DNA from: Gigantopelta aegis
Taxonomy: Eukaryota; Mollusca; Gastropoda; Neomphalida; Peltospiridae
DNA: 64,000 nucleotides
Reading direction: 5' to 3'
NCBI RefSeq assembly: GCF_016097555.1
Contig: NC_054704.1
Location: 73,446,327-73,510,326, forward strand
Program-made: the position numbers and the translations under genes
Notes under the pieces: generated by a model
What the model saw: the letters and a program-made list of their open reading frames with translations, nothing else
Told to the model about the DNA's origin: nothing
Databases searched by the model: none
In this document: positions 45,340 through 57,389 of the stretch, one piece after another
How the letters are laid out: each line of letters begins with the position of its first letter
Position numbering within the stretch: the first letter of the stretch is position 1

Positions 45340-45556
45340 ACAGGGTAGCCTCTCCAGGATAGGTCTACTGCATGAATAGCTGCAAGACCTGTATCTTTTA
45401 AATAGTCACTTTCCCATAGGCAGGATAGTGCATACCACAGCCTTTGATGTACATGTTGTGTAGCACTGGTTGGGATGGGAGAAAAACCAGAGTTTATCGA
45501 AGACAATTGATCTTTCAAGTGAGTGCCTGACCACTTACATCCTGCTACTTGTACAT
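45340..45556 (-). mobile_element. Degenerate SINE
   Basis: CATAGGCAGGATAGTGCATA, CACAGCCTTTGATGTAC and TGTAGCACTGGTTGGGATGG blocks remain of an A/B core. Confidence 0.65.
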
Positions 45557-45584
45557 CCTGCCCCACCCCCCAAGACTTTCAAAG

Positions 45585-45893
45585 AGTTAAAGTTTGTTTT
45601 GTTTAATGACACCACTAGAAAACATTATTTTATTAATCATCTGCTATTGGATGTCAAACATTTGCTAATTATGACATATAGTCTTAGAGAGGAAACCTGC
45701 TACATTTTTCCATTGTCGGCAAGGGATCTTTTATATGCACCATACCACAGACAAGATAGCACTTACCAAGGCCTTTGATATACCAGTCGTGGTGCACTGG
45801 CTGGAATGAGAAATAGCTCAATGGGCCGGTCCACCACTAGGAATTAATCGACTGCACATCATATGAGCGCTCCACCACTGGGCTACATCCCCC
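45585..45893 (-). mobile_element. SINE type B, near full length
   Basis: GTTTTGTTTAATGACACCAC through AGTCGTGGTGCACTGGCTGG to ACCACTGGGCTACATCCCC. Confidence 0.93.
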
Positions 45894-46133
45894 AACCCCC
45901 CAACAAGACCTTCAATGTCAAAATATTGAAATATATTGATAATTACAAAGGAATCTGATAGTGTTGGAAAATATACTTTAATTTGTTTTACCATACCGGG
46001 CTCACATAGAAAGGTGAAGTGAGCAAAAACATTGCTTTTATCAACTTGATTTTAATTGCCCTGTCAATAACACGAAGGCAAAATTGATGTCACCTTGTAA
46101 AAATAATGAACACTTGCATTGTACACAGTCACA

Positions 46134-46312
46134 AAGGTGGGACAATGCCCAATGGTAAAGTGTTCGCTTGATGCATGGTTGGTCTAGGATCGATCCCCAT
46201 TGGTGGACCCATTGGGCTAGTTCTCATTCCAACCAGTGCTCCACAACTGGTGTAACAAAGGCAATGGTATGTACTATCCTGTCTGTGGAATGGTGCATAT
46301 AAAAGATCCCTT
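46134..46312 (+). mobile_element. SINE type A, 3' truncated
   Basis: Intact head (CCCAATGGTAAAG, GGTCTAGGATCGATCCCC) and core, stopping abruptly after AAAAGATCCCTTG. TACACAGTCACA (left) and TACACAATCACA (right) flank it, so it inserted without its normal 3' tail, which is unusual for a target-primed SINE. Confidence 0.9.
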
Positions 46313-46622
46313 GTACACAATCACAGTTGACTGGTGAAAAACTTGAGGAACACCTACATGTATTCATAGATAATAATTACTGTAGAACCATTATGTATTG
46401 GGTGATGAAAGCATTGCGATTTGCCGACAGTAGTCAAAACTGTGTATAGAAAGTACTGCAATGCATGTCAGCTGTAGCATACATAAAATGTATTGCAATT
46501 CTTTCTGTTACTTAAAAATAATAAACTTAATCCAAAGTCAATTTTATATTGGTTTCAGCATTCAACTGAATGCTTATACAAGCTCGGATGTGACATGTGT
46601 TGTTTCAATTACCCTAATAGGG

Positions 46623-46940
46623 AAGGAAGGAAATGTTTTATTTAACGACACACTCAACACATTTTATTTACGGTTATATGGCATCAGATATATGGTTAAG
46701 GACCACACAGATATTGAGAGGAAACCCGCTGTCGCCACTTCATGAGCCACTCTTTTCGATTAGCCGCAAGGGATCTTTTATATGCACCATCCCACAGACA
46801 GGGTAGTACATACCACAGCCTTTGTTACACCAGTTGTTGAGCACTGGTTGGAACGAGAAATAGCCCAATGGTTCCACTGATGGGGATTGATCCTAGACTG
46901 ACCACGCATCTGGCGGGCTCTTTACCACTGAGCTACGTCC
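46623..46940 (-). mobile_element. SINE type A, full length
   Basis: TTTATTTAACGACACACTCA to GAGCTACGTCCCACC; CTAATAGGGA on both sides is the likely target duplication. Confidence 0.93.
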
Positions 46941-46944
46941 CACC

Positions 46945-47974
46945 CCCTCTAATAGGGATTGGCTTGTTTGTTACAATTACATATTACATACATAAACTTT
47001 ACTAAGTGGTATGTTGATTTATACTTAAACAACAACAAAAAAACAACACATAAAAAAAGAAGAAGAAGAAAAAAGAGAGCACAAAACAACAAACAACAAA
47101 AAACACCCATTTATTATTATGATTATATCTAAATAGTTCAATTCCAAAACATAATATATCAATTTACATCATTTTGAGAAAAAAAACCCATATTTTAGCT
47201 GCAACGTATATCACATATAGAAATGTTAAGATCCTGTTCAATTAATAGACATAGATGAGATTTATTGTTGTATTGTTGAATTGTATTAATATGAGTATAC
47301 GGCTTTATCACTAACTCCAAAATCTGGAAGTTGGTGTATATTGCATTTTATAAATGAACTCTTCATATGCTTTAAGGTAAACAAACACATTTTTAGAAAA
47401 AAATATTTATAATTTATTGTTTTAAATATTTTTTTGTTGCATATTTGCAGTTATATTCATGCTAGTGTTTCTGTTTAGTTGTAAAATAGCTAAAGTTACA
47501 AGTCATTATGTAGTTGTACATGTAACTGTGGGTTAAAACAAACACTTAAAAGGTTATTGAGACAATTTATTATTGTTTTATTGACTTTTACCATGATAAA
47601 ATCAATACCATCACCATTACAGGCATCATGTTTGTTTTGTTTAATGGTTATGGCTATATATCGCAGCTTATTCCATGTCACGTCTGCCCAATAAATAAAC
47701 ATTTTGCAAACCAGTCTAATCCTAGAATGATTTTAGCTTATCTTTACTGGTGTAATTTGCCTGGCTTTCTGTTCATGGCTATTGAAAGGTCATCATGATT
47801 TAACTAAACGGTATATTAATAGTTGTGCATTGTCCATTAATAGTTTGTGGCACGATTATTCTTCCAGCCATGTTATTGCATGCTGGCCGAGTTTGAACAC
47901 TGCAATCTCTGATAAGTTTAAGCATACTATTTTTCTTTTAATACATCCCATTGGTTTTCTGTTAAATCTGCTGT
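46945..47974. other. Intronic, low-complexity and unclassified
   Basis: A-rich tract with AAC and GAA repeats at 47028-47110, otherwise AT-rich. No gene signal. Confidence 0.45.
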
Positions 47975-48680
47975 CAACACTGCAGCTTAATGCATGGAAC
48001 TGTCATCATTTCCACCGATGGCTATGAAAGCATCACAATGTCCCTGGTTAAATGGTAATGATGTAGATAAGATTAAATCTTTGTTGTCATGAATCATTCA
48101 GTATTATTGAGAAAAAACCCCATCTCCCTGTTGTCTGCTCCAGTATAAAAAAGAAAGGCTCAGACTCACAGCCATATAATGATTTGCATGTGCATGTTTA
48201 TTATGCTTAAGTCCTTGACAATGAAAACTAAACAGACCATAGTAATTATAGAAAAAAATAAATGTTTTTGTAAACAAAATTAAGAGAGATTATCTCGCCT
48301 TCATGTAAAATTCTTTAATCTCATTGGTTGTTTGCCGTTGGACAAATCCCTTATACCCCTGTGGGCGGAGCCAAATTCTCTTATACCCCATCTGTAATTT
48401 CCAACAGTTTCCAGCCACCCCAGTTAATGCTAAAGCAATAATTATATTATAAATAACATTGATAATCAATCAAGTATATTAATATCTGTTTCAGACAATT
48501 TCGTATTACAAACATTTGAAGTTAAAAACTCGTTTATCGATGGAACTATTTTTCGTCACTGGCAAGTGGTTTCGTTCGCGTCCGCGTGGTACGGCTCCGT
48601 TAATAAATTGTTAACAATTATTGTCTGGCGTTATTTTGATTATTTGGCTATATGATTTAACATGTCGGCAAGATAAATTC

Positions 48681-48820
48681 GTTGTAGAAGCATCTCTCGG
48701 GGTATATGGCTTTTTATGTACCCTCTGTGTGCTCTTTTACTCCCTCGCCTTCGGCTCGGGGTAAAAGAACACACAGAGGGTACATAAAAAGCCATATACC
48801 CCTCGTGATGCTTCTACAAC
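48681..48820. repeat. Long near-perfect hairpin, 64-nt arms
   Basis: GTTGTAGAAGCATCTCTCGG ... TATGGCTTTTTATGTACCCT ... GCTCTTTTACTCC on the left pairs with its inverse ending CTTCTACAAC, with a loop near CTCGCCTTCGGCTCG. Only a few mismatches. Absent from copy B of the duplication. A half-like relic is at about 18750-18810. Confidence 0.95.
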
Positions 48821-49473
48821 TTATAATGTTTCTTCAGTAAATGCCAGAATTCACCAAAGTGAAAAATACAAAGTGAGCACTGAGGTTAAAGTGACAGACC
48901 CTAGTTTGTAAAGATTACAACATATTTTTCACTATTAAAGACGTTTTTGATAATTTAAATTAGAAAGTACTTATATTTTATTATTTAAAATATTCATTTT
49001 TTCACACCTGAAGTAGTACTTGTCATCCAGATTTTTGTAATTCTCAAAATACATTTTGCATAATTCTGAAAATGCATGTTTGTCTGAGAAATAATGGTTA
49101 TATCGAGAAGAGCTATAGTTATTTGTAGACAGTATGTCTCCATTTAAACATCACATATTTTAGCTTCTCTCTGTTATGATCTTATCCAAATGTGTTGCAG
49201 ATTTGTAAATTAACTCAATTCAGTGTCCATTTTCATGGTCTGAAACTAGGGTCTGCGCCTTTAATAAATTTAGTGAATGTTTAGCATGCACACGCTAAAT
49301 GTCAAATTCAGAATTAGCAGGATTAATATACACATGTACTTGTACCTGGTACTTTATATGCCAAGAAAAAATGAAATTTGATTACCCATTTACAATTTGT
49401 TATTTGTTTGCCAAACTGCTGTCTCAATTTTTTGGCCATATTAGTCACTGATGTGTAATTATTTTACATGCAG

Positions 49474-49539
49474 GACAGAGATTGCATCATCGACAAGATT
49501 AACCCAGCTGTGCCAGCAGTTCCATTAGAAATTGTGTAG
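49474..49539 (+). CDS. Alternative terminal coding exon, copy A
   Basis: TTTTACATGCAG acceptor, then 22 codons in phase 0: DRDCIIDKINPAVPAVPLEI, V, TAG. In frame with the 36391-36459 exon. Identical to the copy at 56144-56209 over 92 nt that include the acceptor, while the flanks differ. A GTGTAG at the stop could be read as a poor donor, giving a 60-nt phase-0 exon, but the stop reading is simpler. Confidence 0.6.
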   Translation, partial: DRDCIIDKINPAVPAVPLEIV

Positions 49540-49996
49540 TTTTCAGTTATAATCCAAACTGGCATTGATGTATTTAGTGCACATTTCACTTTTCAATTAT
49601 ATTCAAATCGACGTCAGCATGTGTACGGTAGTGCATTTTATTTTTTACGATTTTCAATTATATTCAAATTGAAATAGAACATATTCAGGTTATGTCCTAT
49701 AATTTATCTTTTAGTTTACTCATAATATCCATGTTATAAACCCATTTGATATTTATGATTATTAATCCAGTTAAAACTTTTTTTCTGTCAATGGGTCAAG
49801 TTTTCAAGACCTGTATATCTGAGCATAATGTTTTGATAAGACTTATTTAAAGTATGTGAGGTCAAACTACATTTGTGCTAATCTCGATTACGTCATATTA
49901 CTGATGGAGACAATTTTAGAACTGTGATTTACTAAATATCAAATTAAAATGTTATTTTAGAAATGTTATAGGATAAATAGAATTCGCTACTTGTGT

Positions 49997-50103
49997 TTTT
50001 TAATATGGAAAATATATAGTTAATTAATCAGTATTTGTCTCAGCAGAGCCTCAACAAATACTGATTAACATAAACTCGGTTGATATTTTCCATATTAAAA
50101 AAC
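49997..50103. repeat. Hairpin, ~45-nt arms
   Basis: TTTTTTAATATGGAAAATAT, then TAATCAGTATTTGT, pair with ACAAATACTGATTA and ATATTTTCCATATTAAAAAA. Confidence 0.9.
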
Positions 50104-50260
50104 TCTTGATGAATCCTTTATATATATATATATAAGATAACCCAAGTGAAAATACAATTGGGATCCTGCCGGGATAAAATGATGGGATTTCCGGTTGTCC
50201 CTGTATATAGTGTATGTGTATGCATGCTACTAGAATTGTTATGAATTAAGTGTAACCCAT

Positions 50261-51405
50261 TTATTATATAACATTTAGTGAAATATCTTAAAATATCAGT
50301 GAAATAAAAGTGTTATCAGTCAGTCACTCAGTGATGATAACACATTTGAGTGAAAATTTCACTATTTCACTCTAAAATATGTTATCGTTACTGTAGAAAG
50401 TGTTATCTTCTCTTTAAGAAAGCCGGAACTATTTTGCTGCTGGTGTTTTAAAAATAAAGGTAAATTGCCAAAAGTTATATAATAAATAGAAAATTTCATG
50501 TTTTTTGTCAGATATGATTTATATCTCATCGAGTGAAATTTGCAATCATATAACACTCGTCGTGCAAGCACGACTCGTGAGATATGTTTGCAAACTTCAC
50601 TCGATGAGATATAAATCATATTTGACAAAAAACATGAAATATCGTCTATGTATTCTATGTTGCACAGTAAGAAATGTAAGTGATTTTTATGTTCCAATTA
50701 ATATTGATCCATTTAAGGTACAGAAATGTAGGTCCCGTATGTCTGTGACAGTGCAGTACTAACTTGATCATTTGACTGGTTTGTTTGCCGAGATGAGATA
50801 TCTGAGAGTGGCCATCCCATTAACAGTGTCATTCATGCAAACTCAGTTAATCTTTCTTACTTCCTCAGGTATCAAAATAAATCCAGAATTGATTGTTTGG
50901 ATTGCCAGGATGTTATCACATATATTGTATATTAATAAAGTTGAGAATGGTAATTCGTTTTCCACACAATCTTATTAAACAAAAACTACACTACCTAAAT
51001 TTGGATCATTTGTGTGTTGTTCAGACATAAAATACATAGAGGATATTTCATGTTTTTTGTCAAATATGATTTATATCTCATCGAGTGAAATTTGTAATCA
51101 TATCTCACGAGTGTAATATGATTGAAAACTTCACGAGATGAGATATAAATCATATTTGACAAAAAACATGAAATTTTCTATTTATTATATAACTTTTGGC
51201 AATTTACCTTTATTTTTAAAATGCCAGCAGAAAAATAGTTCTGGCTTTCTTACAGTGAAGATAACATTTTCTGCAGTGACGATAACACATTTTAGAGTGA
51301 AATAGTGAAATTTTCACTCTAAAATGTATTATCGTCACTGAGTGACTGATAACCCTTTTATTTCACTGATATTTTAAGATATTTCACTAAATGTTAGATA
51401 ATAAA
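50261..51405. mobile_element. Foldback-like array: long inverted arms with nested palindromes
   Basis: Arms of about 360-380 bp (50261-50640 and 51047-51405) are inverted. Order on the left: TTATTATATAACATTTAGTG, AAAATATCAGTGAAATAAAA, a CACTCAGTGATGATAACAC palindrome, AAGAAAGCCGGAACTATTTT, AAATTGCCAAAAGTTATATA, ATTTCATGTTTTTTGTCA. Each arm itself ends in a hairpin (50493-50640; 51047-51175). The ~400-bp spacer carries duplication-unit sequence shared with 58258. Confidence 0.9.
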
Positions 51406-51523
51406 CGTGTATACATGTACAAGAATTATTACCAGAACAAATCATTTCAGTATCTTATATCTGTGATGGGATTTTATTGTAGTAAGAATGGGAATTGTAA
51501 ACGTCTTCTTCATACTTTTTTCA

Positions 51524-51998
51524 TGCTTGTATCCAATTAAGGTTCACGAAGCACACCGTCTTGGGCACACACCTCAGCTATCTGGGCTGTTTGTCCATAA
51601 GAGTGGGTTAGTGAGAGAGAAAATCTGTGTAGTAGTCTTATATCTACTAGTGTTTCTGCCAGAAAGACATTCTTGAGTATGGCGCTATGGAATTGAATGC
51701 AACCACAGTCATGGATGGCCTCCCCCAGAAAGAAAATGGGTTAAGTTTAGTGTTAGGGTTAAGAAAATGATACAGTATTGATAAGAGTAATTAATTTTGT
51801 CAAGAAGTTGACTTTAAAAAATAAAATATGCATAAAAATTTGGTTATGGTGCAATACCCATTTTACCCTCTGGCAGAAACCTGTCTACCCATTGAGTTGT
51901 TAAAACTCACTCTGTGTAGGAGCTTGTATCGGGCTGCGAACCCAGTACCTACCAGCATTATGCCCAGAGACTTAACCATTACACCACCGAGACCGGTA
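51524..51998 (-). mobile_element. SINE type D, split by MITE H
   Basis: Left part to 51647 (TTGGGCACACACCTCAGCTA, GTGAGAGAGAA), right part from 51884 (CTACCCATTGAGTTGTTAAA) to the CACCGAGACCGGT head. Confidence 0.9.
51648..51883. mobile_element. MITE family H, copy 2, inserted in SINE D
   Basis: GTGTTTCTGCCAGAAAGAC at the left and CCCTCTGGCAGAAACC at the right; TCTAC on both sides may be the target duplication. The interior matches 2072-2251. Confidence 0.85.
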
Positions 51999-52477
51999 TT
52001 GTAAACTTGATAAATGAGTCTTAACATATACATATAGGCCTGTAATTTGTGGTAACCTGTACATGGGTTATCATGAAGAGTCTATGCTTAGTTGTTCCTT
52101 TTAGTTAATTGTGCATCTTTTGTGTGGGAATAAAACCTCGATTTTTATATAATTTCTTGACTTGGACAGAACTCTGGTAAAGTCAGAGGTGGTGTCCACA
52201 ACAGGTAGGAGACATGGCAAAGGATGGGAAGGTCAATCAGAATGCAGGATTTGAAAAAACACAGGCCTTGAATTTGGCAAAGTAGAGGGCAAGGCCATTT
52301 GGCCTAGACTAATCTAGATTTTTTAGGGCATTACGGCCAAAAGGCAGAACAAGGAAAACTTCAACAAGTATCTTAATATAACACATCAGCACATATTCAA
52401 ATTTTAAAAAAGTGTGAATGGTTTCATGTTTTCGTAATAAGCTATAGGCCAGTTTTGCCAGGGTATTAATAACTGCA

Positions 52478-52480
<3 letters not shown>

Positions 52481-52551
<71 letters not shown>
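52481..52551. repeat. (TA)n microsatellite
   Basis: About 35 TA units with one TTA interruption. A further (AT)n stretch is at 52874-52890. Confidence 0.98.
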
Positions 52552-52554
<3 letters not shown>

Positions 52555-52669
52555 CTAGGGTACTGAGGAAACATATGCCTTTCTTTATGCCTGTTTTTTC
52601 TATCTTTATTAAAAATATTTTTCATTCTTTATTTTTTAATTCTTTCTTTCTTTCTTTCACTTACCATTT

Positions 52670-52776
52670 GTGACACACAGTAGCTGATGTGTATTTTTGT
52701 GCTGGGGTGTCGTTAAACATTCATTCATTCATTCATTCATTCATTCATTCATTCATTCATTCATTCATTCATTCAT
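52670..52776 (+). mobile_element. Retroelement 3' tail (family J) with (ATTC)n
   Basis: GTGCTGGGGTGTCGTTAAAC followed by about 15 ATTC units. The same terminal sequence, minus the microsatellite length, is seen at 12460, 14943 and 18966. Confidence 0.7.
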
Positions 52777-53515
52777 TCTTTCTAATGTCTTTCCTTCTTT
52801 TTTTCTTTCTTTGTTCATGTTTTTTTTCTTCAAAACATTTGTCAAATTACTGAGAATACCTAGAGCTTCAGAATATATATATATATATATGACACTACTG
52901 ACTTAAGATCTGTTCATTTCGGCACCAGCATATTGCAAATCGCTGATAGCAAGACTATAAGACTGGCGGAATTCTGACCATATTGATGCCGTGATTATCG
53001 AGACTGTGTTGCTCACGAGTCTTGTCAAAAGATGACTCATCGTGGTTACAATGAATTCCAGAACCACTCCAAGATGCACACATATACACCCGCTGGCTCT
53101 GAGTGACTCTCAGAATATCAATAAGCATACAAAAGGGTTATTTGCATCACAACCGCTATATGGCTGCTGCATTACATGTTGTAGCTGTGTTAGGTGAGAG
53201 AAAGAAATGCTTCTCAGACAGGTTCATATAATTTTGTGTCCAATATATACAACAAAAAAACAAATATGAATTTGCATTAATTTCATGTTTAAAAACCCCC
53301 ATTTGTCTCTACTTCTTATTGAAGTATTTTAAATTTGATTCCTATAGTCAGGGAACTGGGTTTAAAAAAAAAAAATCTTGATTAGTAATATATCTAGTCA
53401 ATTGAAAATTGATTAGCAACTACTGTTTAATGTTTTAGAATTGTGTAGGGATCTCTGAAACTTGAGTAGCGAATCACGATGCGATATTGAACAAAATGTT
53501 CCTTGATAGTTATAA
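52777..53515. other. Between repeats, no gene seen
   Basis: Pyrimidine-rich start (CTTT runs), then mixed sequence to 53260 of higher GC without splice-flanked ORFs, then AT-rich. Confidence 0.4.
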
Positions 53516-53528
53516 TTCTGATTTCTGT

Positions 53529-53858
53529 GGAGCGGTACGTAGCCCAGTGGTAAGACGCTCACTCGATGTGCGGTTGGCGTGGGGTCGGTCACCGTCGGTG
53601 AGCCCATTGGGCAATTTCTCGTTCCGGCCAGTGCACCACAACTGGTATATCAAAGGCCATGGTATGTACTACCCTGTCTGTGGGATGGTGCATATAAAAG
53701 ATCCCTTGCTGCTAATCGAAAAAAGAGTAGCCCATAAAGTGGCGACAGCGGGTTTCCTCTCTGAATATCTGTGTGGTCCTTAACCATTAGTCTGATGCCA
53801 TATAACCGTAAATAAAATGTGTTGAGTGCATCGTTAAATAAAACATTTCTTTCTTTCT
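53529..53858 (+). mobile_element. SINE type A, full length (reference copy)
   Basis: 330 bp: A box TAGCCCAGTGGTAAGACGC, a diverged B-box region GGGGTCGGTCACC, core, tail AAATAAAACATTTC and CTTT repeats. Exact 13-bp duplication TTCTGATTTCTGT at 53516-53528 and 53859-53871. Confidence 0.96.
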
Positions 53859-53896
53859 TTCTGATTTCTGTATACTGTGGCACTGAATACATAATT

Positions 53897-54234
53897 AAGA
53901 GGTGGGATGTAGCTCAGTCAGTGGTGCACTTGCCTGAGGTCTTTTGAATGCAGGATCATAGGATCGAACCCCATAGGTGGAGCCATTGTCTGATTGTTTG
54001 TTTTTTCTGTCCCAACCAGTGCCACATTTCTGATATATCAATGGCCATGGTATGTGCTATTCTGTCTGTGGACATATAACATATTTTGATGTTAAAGGAA
54101 AAATGTAGTGGGTTTCCTGTTGGACTTTACAACTATATGTCAGAATTACCAAATGTTTGACGTCCAAGAGACGATGTTTAATAAACAATATGCTCTAGTG
54201 GTGTTGAAATTAAATAAACCAAACTACCCACCTT
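53897..54234 (+). mobile_element. SINE type B, full length
   Basis: A box TAGCTCAGTCAGTGG, canonical B box GGATCGAACCCC, B tail ending GTGGTGTTGAAATTAAAT. Exact 13-bp duplication TGAATACATAATT at 53884-53896 and 54235-54247. A 26-base gap separates it from the A copy. Confidence 0.95.
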
Positions 54235-54247
54235 TGAATACATAATT

Positions 54248-55017
54248 TTAACTCTTTGAAGAACATTATTGCCGGTGCAAGTGAGCTCTATTGACTAGAG
54301 TATATGGTCAGAGCAAATGAACTATACAGAATTAGTCCATAAATGAGACAAATTTTGTCCAAATTTAACAGAAGTAAATTTCCATACCGGTAATCAGGCA
54401 TGATGAAGTAAATAACTCAACTGATCTATGATAAATATGTGGGAAAAAACCCAATGAATCTTACTTGCGTAAATTATAATGTGTGCAAACCAAGAAGGTT
54501 GTGCAATTTCTTTACGTACAGTATTTTGACAAGAAAATTAGAAAATGGCAGACATACATAAATGAGAATTTAAAAATAAAGACTGATATAAATGATACAA
54601 AAATCAGTGTGTGTATATAAAATTTGGTTAATTAGTACTCAGTGTGTATACATAAAAGAAGACAGTCAACTTTTAACTTGAAAAATAAAAATATTAATTT
54701 ACAAGAGGTTGATTTTTTTTTTTGTGATAGTCTTGTTAAACTAGAATGTGTAGATTTTCAGGATTTTCAGGATTTTTTATTTTTTATTTTTATTAATTTA
54801 TTTTTTTATTAAACTAGAGACTCTGAGTTTTAAATCCATGGCATCATTTATCATCTTCAAAGATCCCAGTACTTTTCTTTTAAATATGTGAGATATTCAG
54901 GAGGCTGAGCACTCACAAATAATTTGACTGGTACCATCATCTACTATCATATCAAATTCCTCTTACATTAGGCATAAAAAACCAGTCTAGTGAGTAACCG
55001 TGGCCATCCTGAACATG
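54248..55017. other. Between repeats, no gene seen
   Basis: AT-rich; TTTATT-rich run at 54770-54810. No feature supported. Confidence 0.45.
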
Positions 55018-55444
55018 CATCAGTTGTCAATACTAATACATGGAACTGTCATCATTTTCATAAATGGCTATAAAATCACCACAGTAGTCTAATGGTAATG
55101 GTAAACATGTAGCTGCGTGGACAAGATTACATCTTTGTTGTCATGATTCATTCAGTATTATTGAGCAAAAACGTCTCCCTGTTGTTAAAAACCTCAGTAT
55201 AAAACTGAATGGCACAGCCACAGTGATTTGCATGGGCATGTACAGTAGGCTTGAATCCTTGATGATCAAAACTAAACAAACCATAATAATTACACACACA
55301 AAAATTTAAAGAAATCTTTTTGTACATTTTCTGAAAAGATATATATGACAGAAAATAGATTTTAAAATGAAAAAATGTTTGTTGAATAAATGCCAGGGTT
55401 CACCAAAGAGGAAAAATCAAAGTGAGGTTCAATTTAGTGAATAT

Positions 55445-55971
55445 ATACTCTTCCAAAAAAGTAGGGGAACTCTAATAAGAATTTACAATTGCCAAAATTG
55501 TAAGGTATAATAACTGTGGGGAATGGTTATATGATAATAGTGAATTAATTGGGCAAACATTATAACCGGTAGTTCAGTATTACAATAGGTTTTATGAACA
55601 CCAAAGATCTTGAAGGATGATTGGGGTCAGAAGTGAAATTTGATAGTTGACGGGGTTTTTTATCAGTAAATAGAAAATTCAAACAATAAAAATGACTAAA
55701 AACAAAACAATAACAACTGTATGATCAACAGAATGAAAAACGATTGATAGAAATAATGTTCCACAGTGATTAATGGACCTTCCTGGAAATTCTCAAAATC
55801 GAGAATGACACCCCACGCACATGTACGGGGCAACTGGAATGTGTTTCAGTGTGTTGATAAACAGACTTGAATGTTCCTTACTAGGATGTCTGTGGTCAAA
55901 ACATATGTTCGGTCTAATAGTTGATATTAACATTAATATTTCAGGTTCCCCTACTTTTTTTGAAGAGTATA
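55445..55971. mobile_element. Tc1/mariner-like relic, 0.53 kb
   Basis: Ends TACTCTTCCAAAAAAGTAGG and CCTACTTTTTTTGAAGAGTA form ~26-bp inverted repeats beside TA. Too short for an intact transposase; no long frame. Inserted only in copy B. Confidence 0.88.
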
Positions 55972-56143
55972 TTTCAAGATTATTGTTTTGCTAAAATGCC
56001 AAATTTAGATTGAGCAGGATTAATGTGTCTTTACCCGGTACTTTGTGGCATTTTGATTATCCCATTACAAATGAATTTTGCCAAACTTCTGTCTAAATTT
56101 AGTGGCCATATTAGTCACTGGAATGTAATTATTTTACATGCAG

Positions 56144-56209
56144 GACAGAGATTGCATCATCGACAAGATTAACCCAGCTGTGCCAGCAGTTCCATTAGAA
56201 ATTGTGTAG
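56144..56209 (+). CDS. Alternative terminal coding exon, copy B
   Basis: Same 66 nt as 49474-49539, with the same acceptor TTTTACATGCAG and the same TAG. In frame with 36391-36459. Perfect retention in a diverged duplicate suggests selection or recent gene conversion. Confidence 0.6.
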   Translation, partial: DRDCIIDKINPAVPAVPLEIV

Positions 56210-57389
56210 TTTTCAATTATATTCCAAACTGGCATTGACATGTTTAGTGCATATTTCACTTTTTAGTTATATTCGAGCTTGTATTGACATGTTTTAATGC
56301 TTTAATGCTGTTGCGATGTCAGCTAAGGTGATTTGTCATGACACAATTTGTAATTACTGGAATGATTTACACAGGAAATATTATGAGTGGCTGTTACATG
56401 TATATAGATACCATTTATCTTACTAGTTGTTTCAAATATATCAAACAAATGAAAGCAAGTTGAATACATTTCTAAATGAGTTGTAGAACAAATGATAACT
56501 AACAGACAGGAATGTTGTATTCTATTTCTTATATATATATATTGGGGGGGGGGGGTAAATTTAGGTTTAAAATAAATGTCTTTTCCAACAAAAAATGTAC
56601 TTATGTTACTTGTGCTTGCAGTTAACTTACATATGTGTGTCGGTGAACTGATATGTCACAGAGTAATCAATTTTGATAATTCTTATTTCACTGGATAACT
56701 GTATGACTGTGCTTACCTAGGGAGCAGCCAATCATATATCTTTAAACTGATACCACACGTGTGTTATTGACATGTGATATCATAAAAACTTGTATGATGT
56801 TCTCAACAATGGGTGTGTAAGAGAGTGTGTAAATGATTTGTCAGTCAGGGTATATCCTATTATATCTTTAAAACATTCTCACTACAGGTATTATATACGT
56901 ATAGCAGAGTTTTATTTCTAAAATTTGACATGACACCCATGGCTTTGAAATTGGGAATTTTAGCGTCTTTTTACCAAAAATTGGAACTTTTCAGTTTCAT
57001 TTCAAAAACATCTTATTAAGCCAAGTTAGAATAAAAAAAGTAATGCTATATATATATATGTATATACTGTACTTGTGTTTATTCAAATAAATATATCTAT
57101 TGTGCATTACAAAATGTTATTGGGGAGGGAAGGTTTGTCAAGTGAATAAGATTTGCATTCAGATTGGGACCTTTTTACTCCAAAATTGGGAATAAAAAAC
57201 GACATAGCCTCTGTAGAATGGTGGGGAATGGTGCCCATTAACAGAGTCTAGAAACATAGGTGATAAAACCCTGTATAGTGAACTACTTAAATTGTTTTCA
57301 ATGTTTGACACATGCTTTCTATGTATGTTGCACAGTAAAACTCAAAATCTAAGCAATCTTAAATTCAGACCTCACTGTAAAGCATTTTT

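Larger units (their letters stand above)
47975..52135. repeat. Tandem segmental duplication, copy A
   Basis: Blocks alignable in order with copy B: 47995-48260 to 55025-55310, 48835-48890 to 55380-55440, 49260-49640 to 55970-56290, 50737-50850 to 58258-58385, 52090-52135 to 58388-58430. Copy-specific insertions (hairpin 48681, inverted array 49997-51405, SINE D) separate the blocks. Confidence 0.85.

Noticed and set aside
52404..52906. ORFs rich in IYIYIY and FIHSFIHS repeats (also 59796-60083)
   Set aside because: Translations of (TA)n and (ATTC)n microsatellites.
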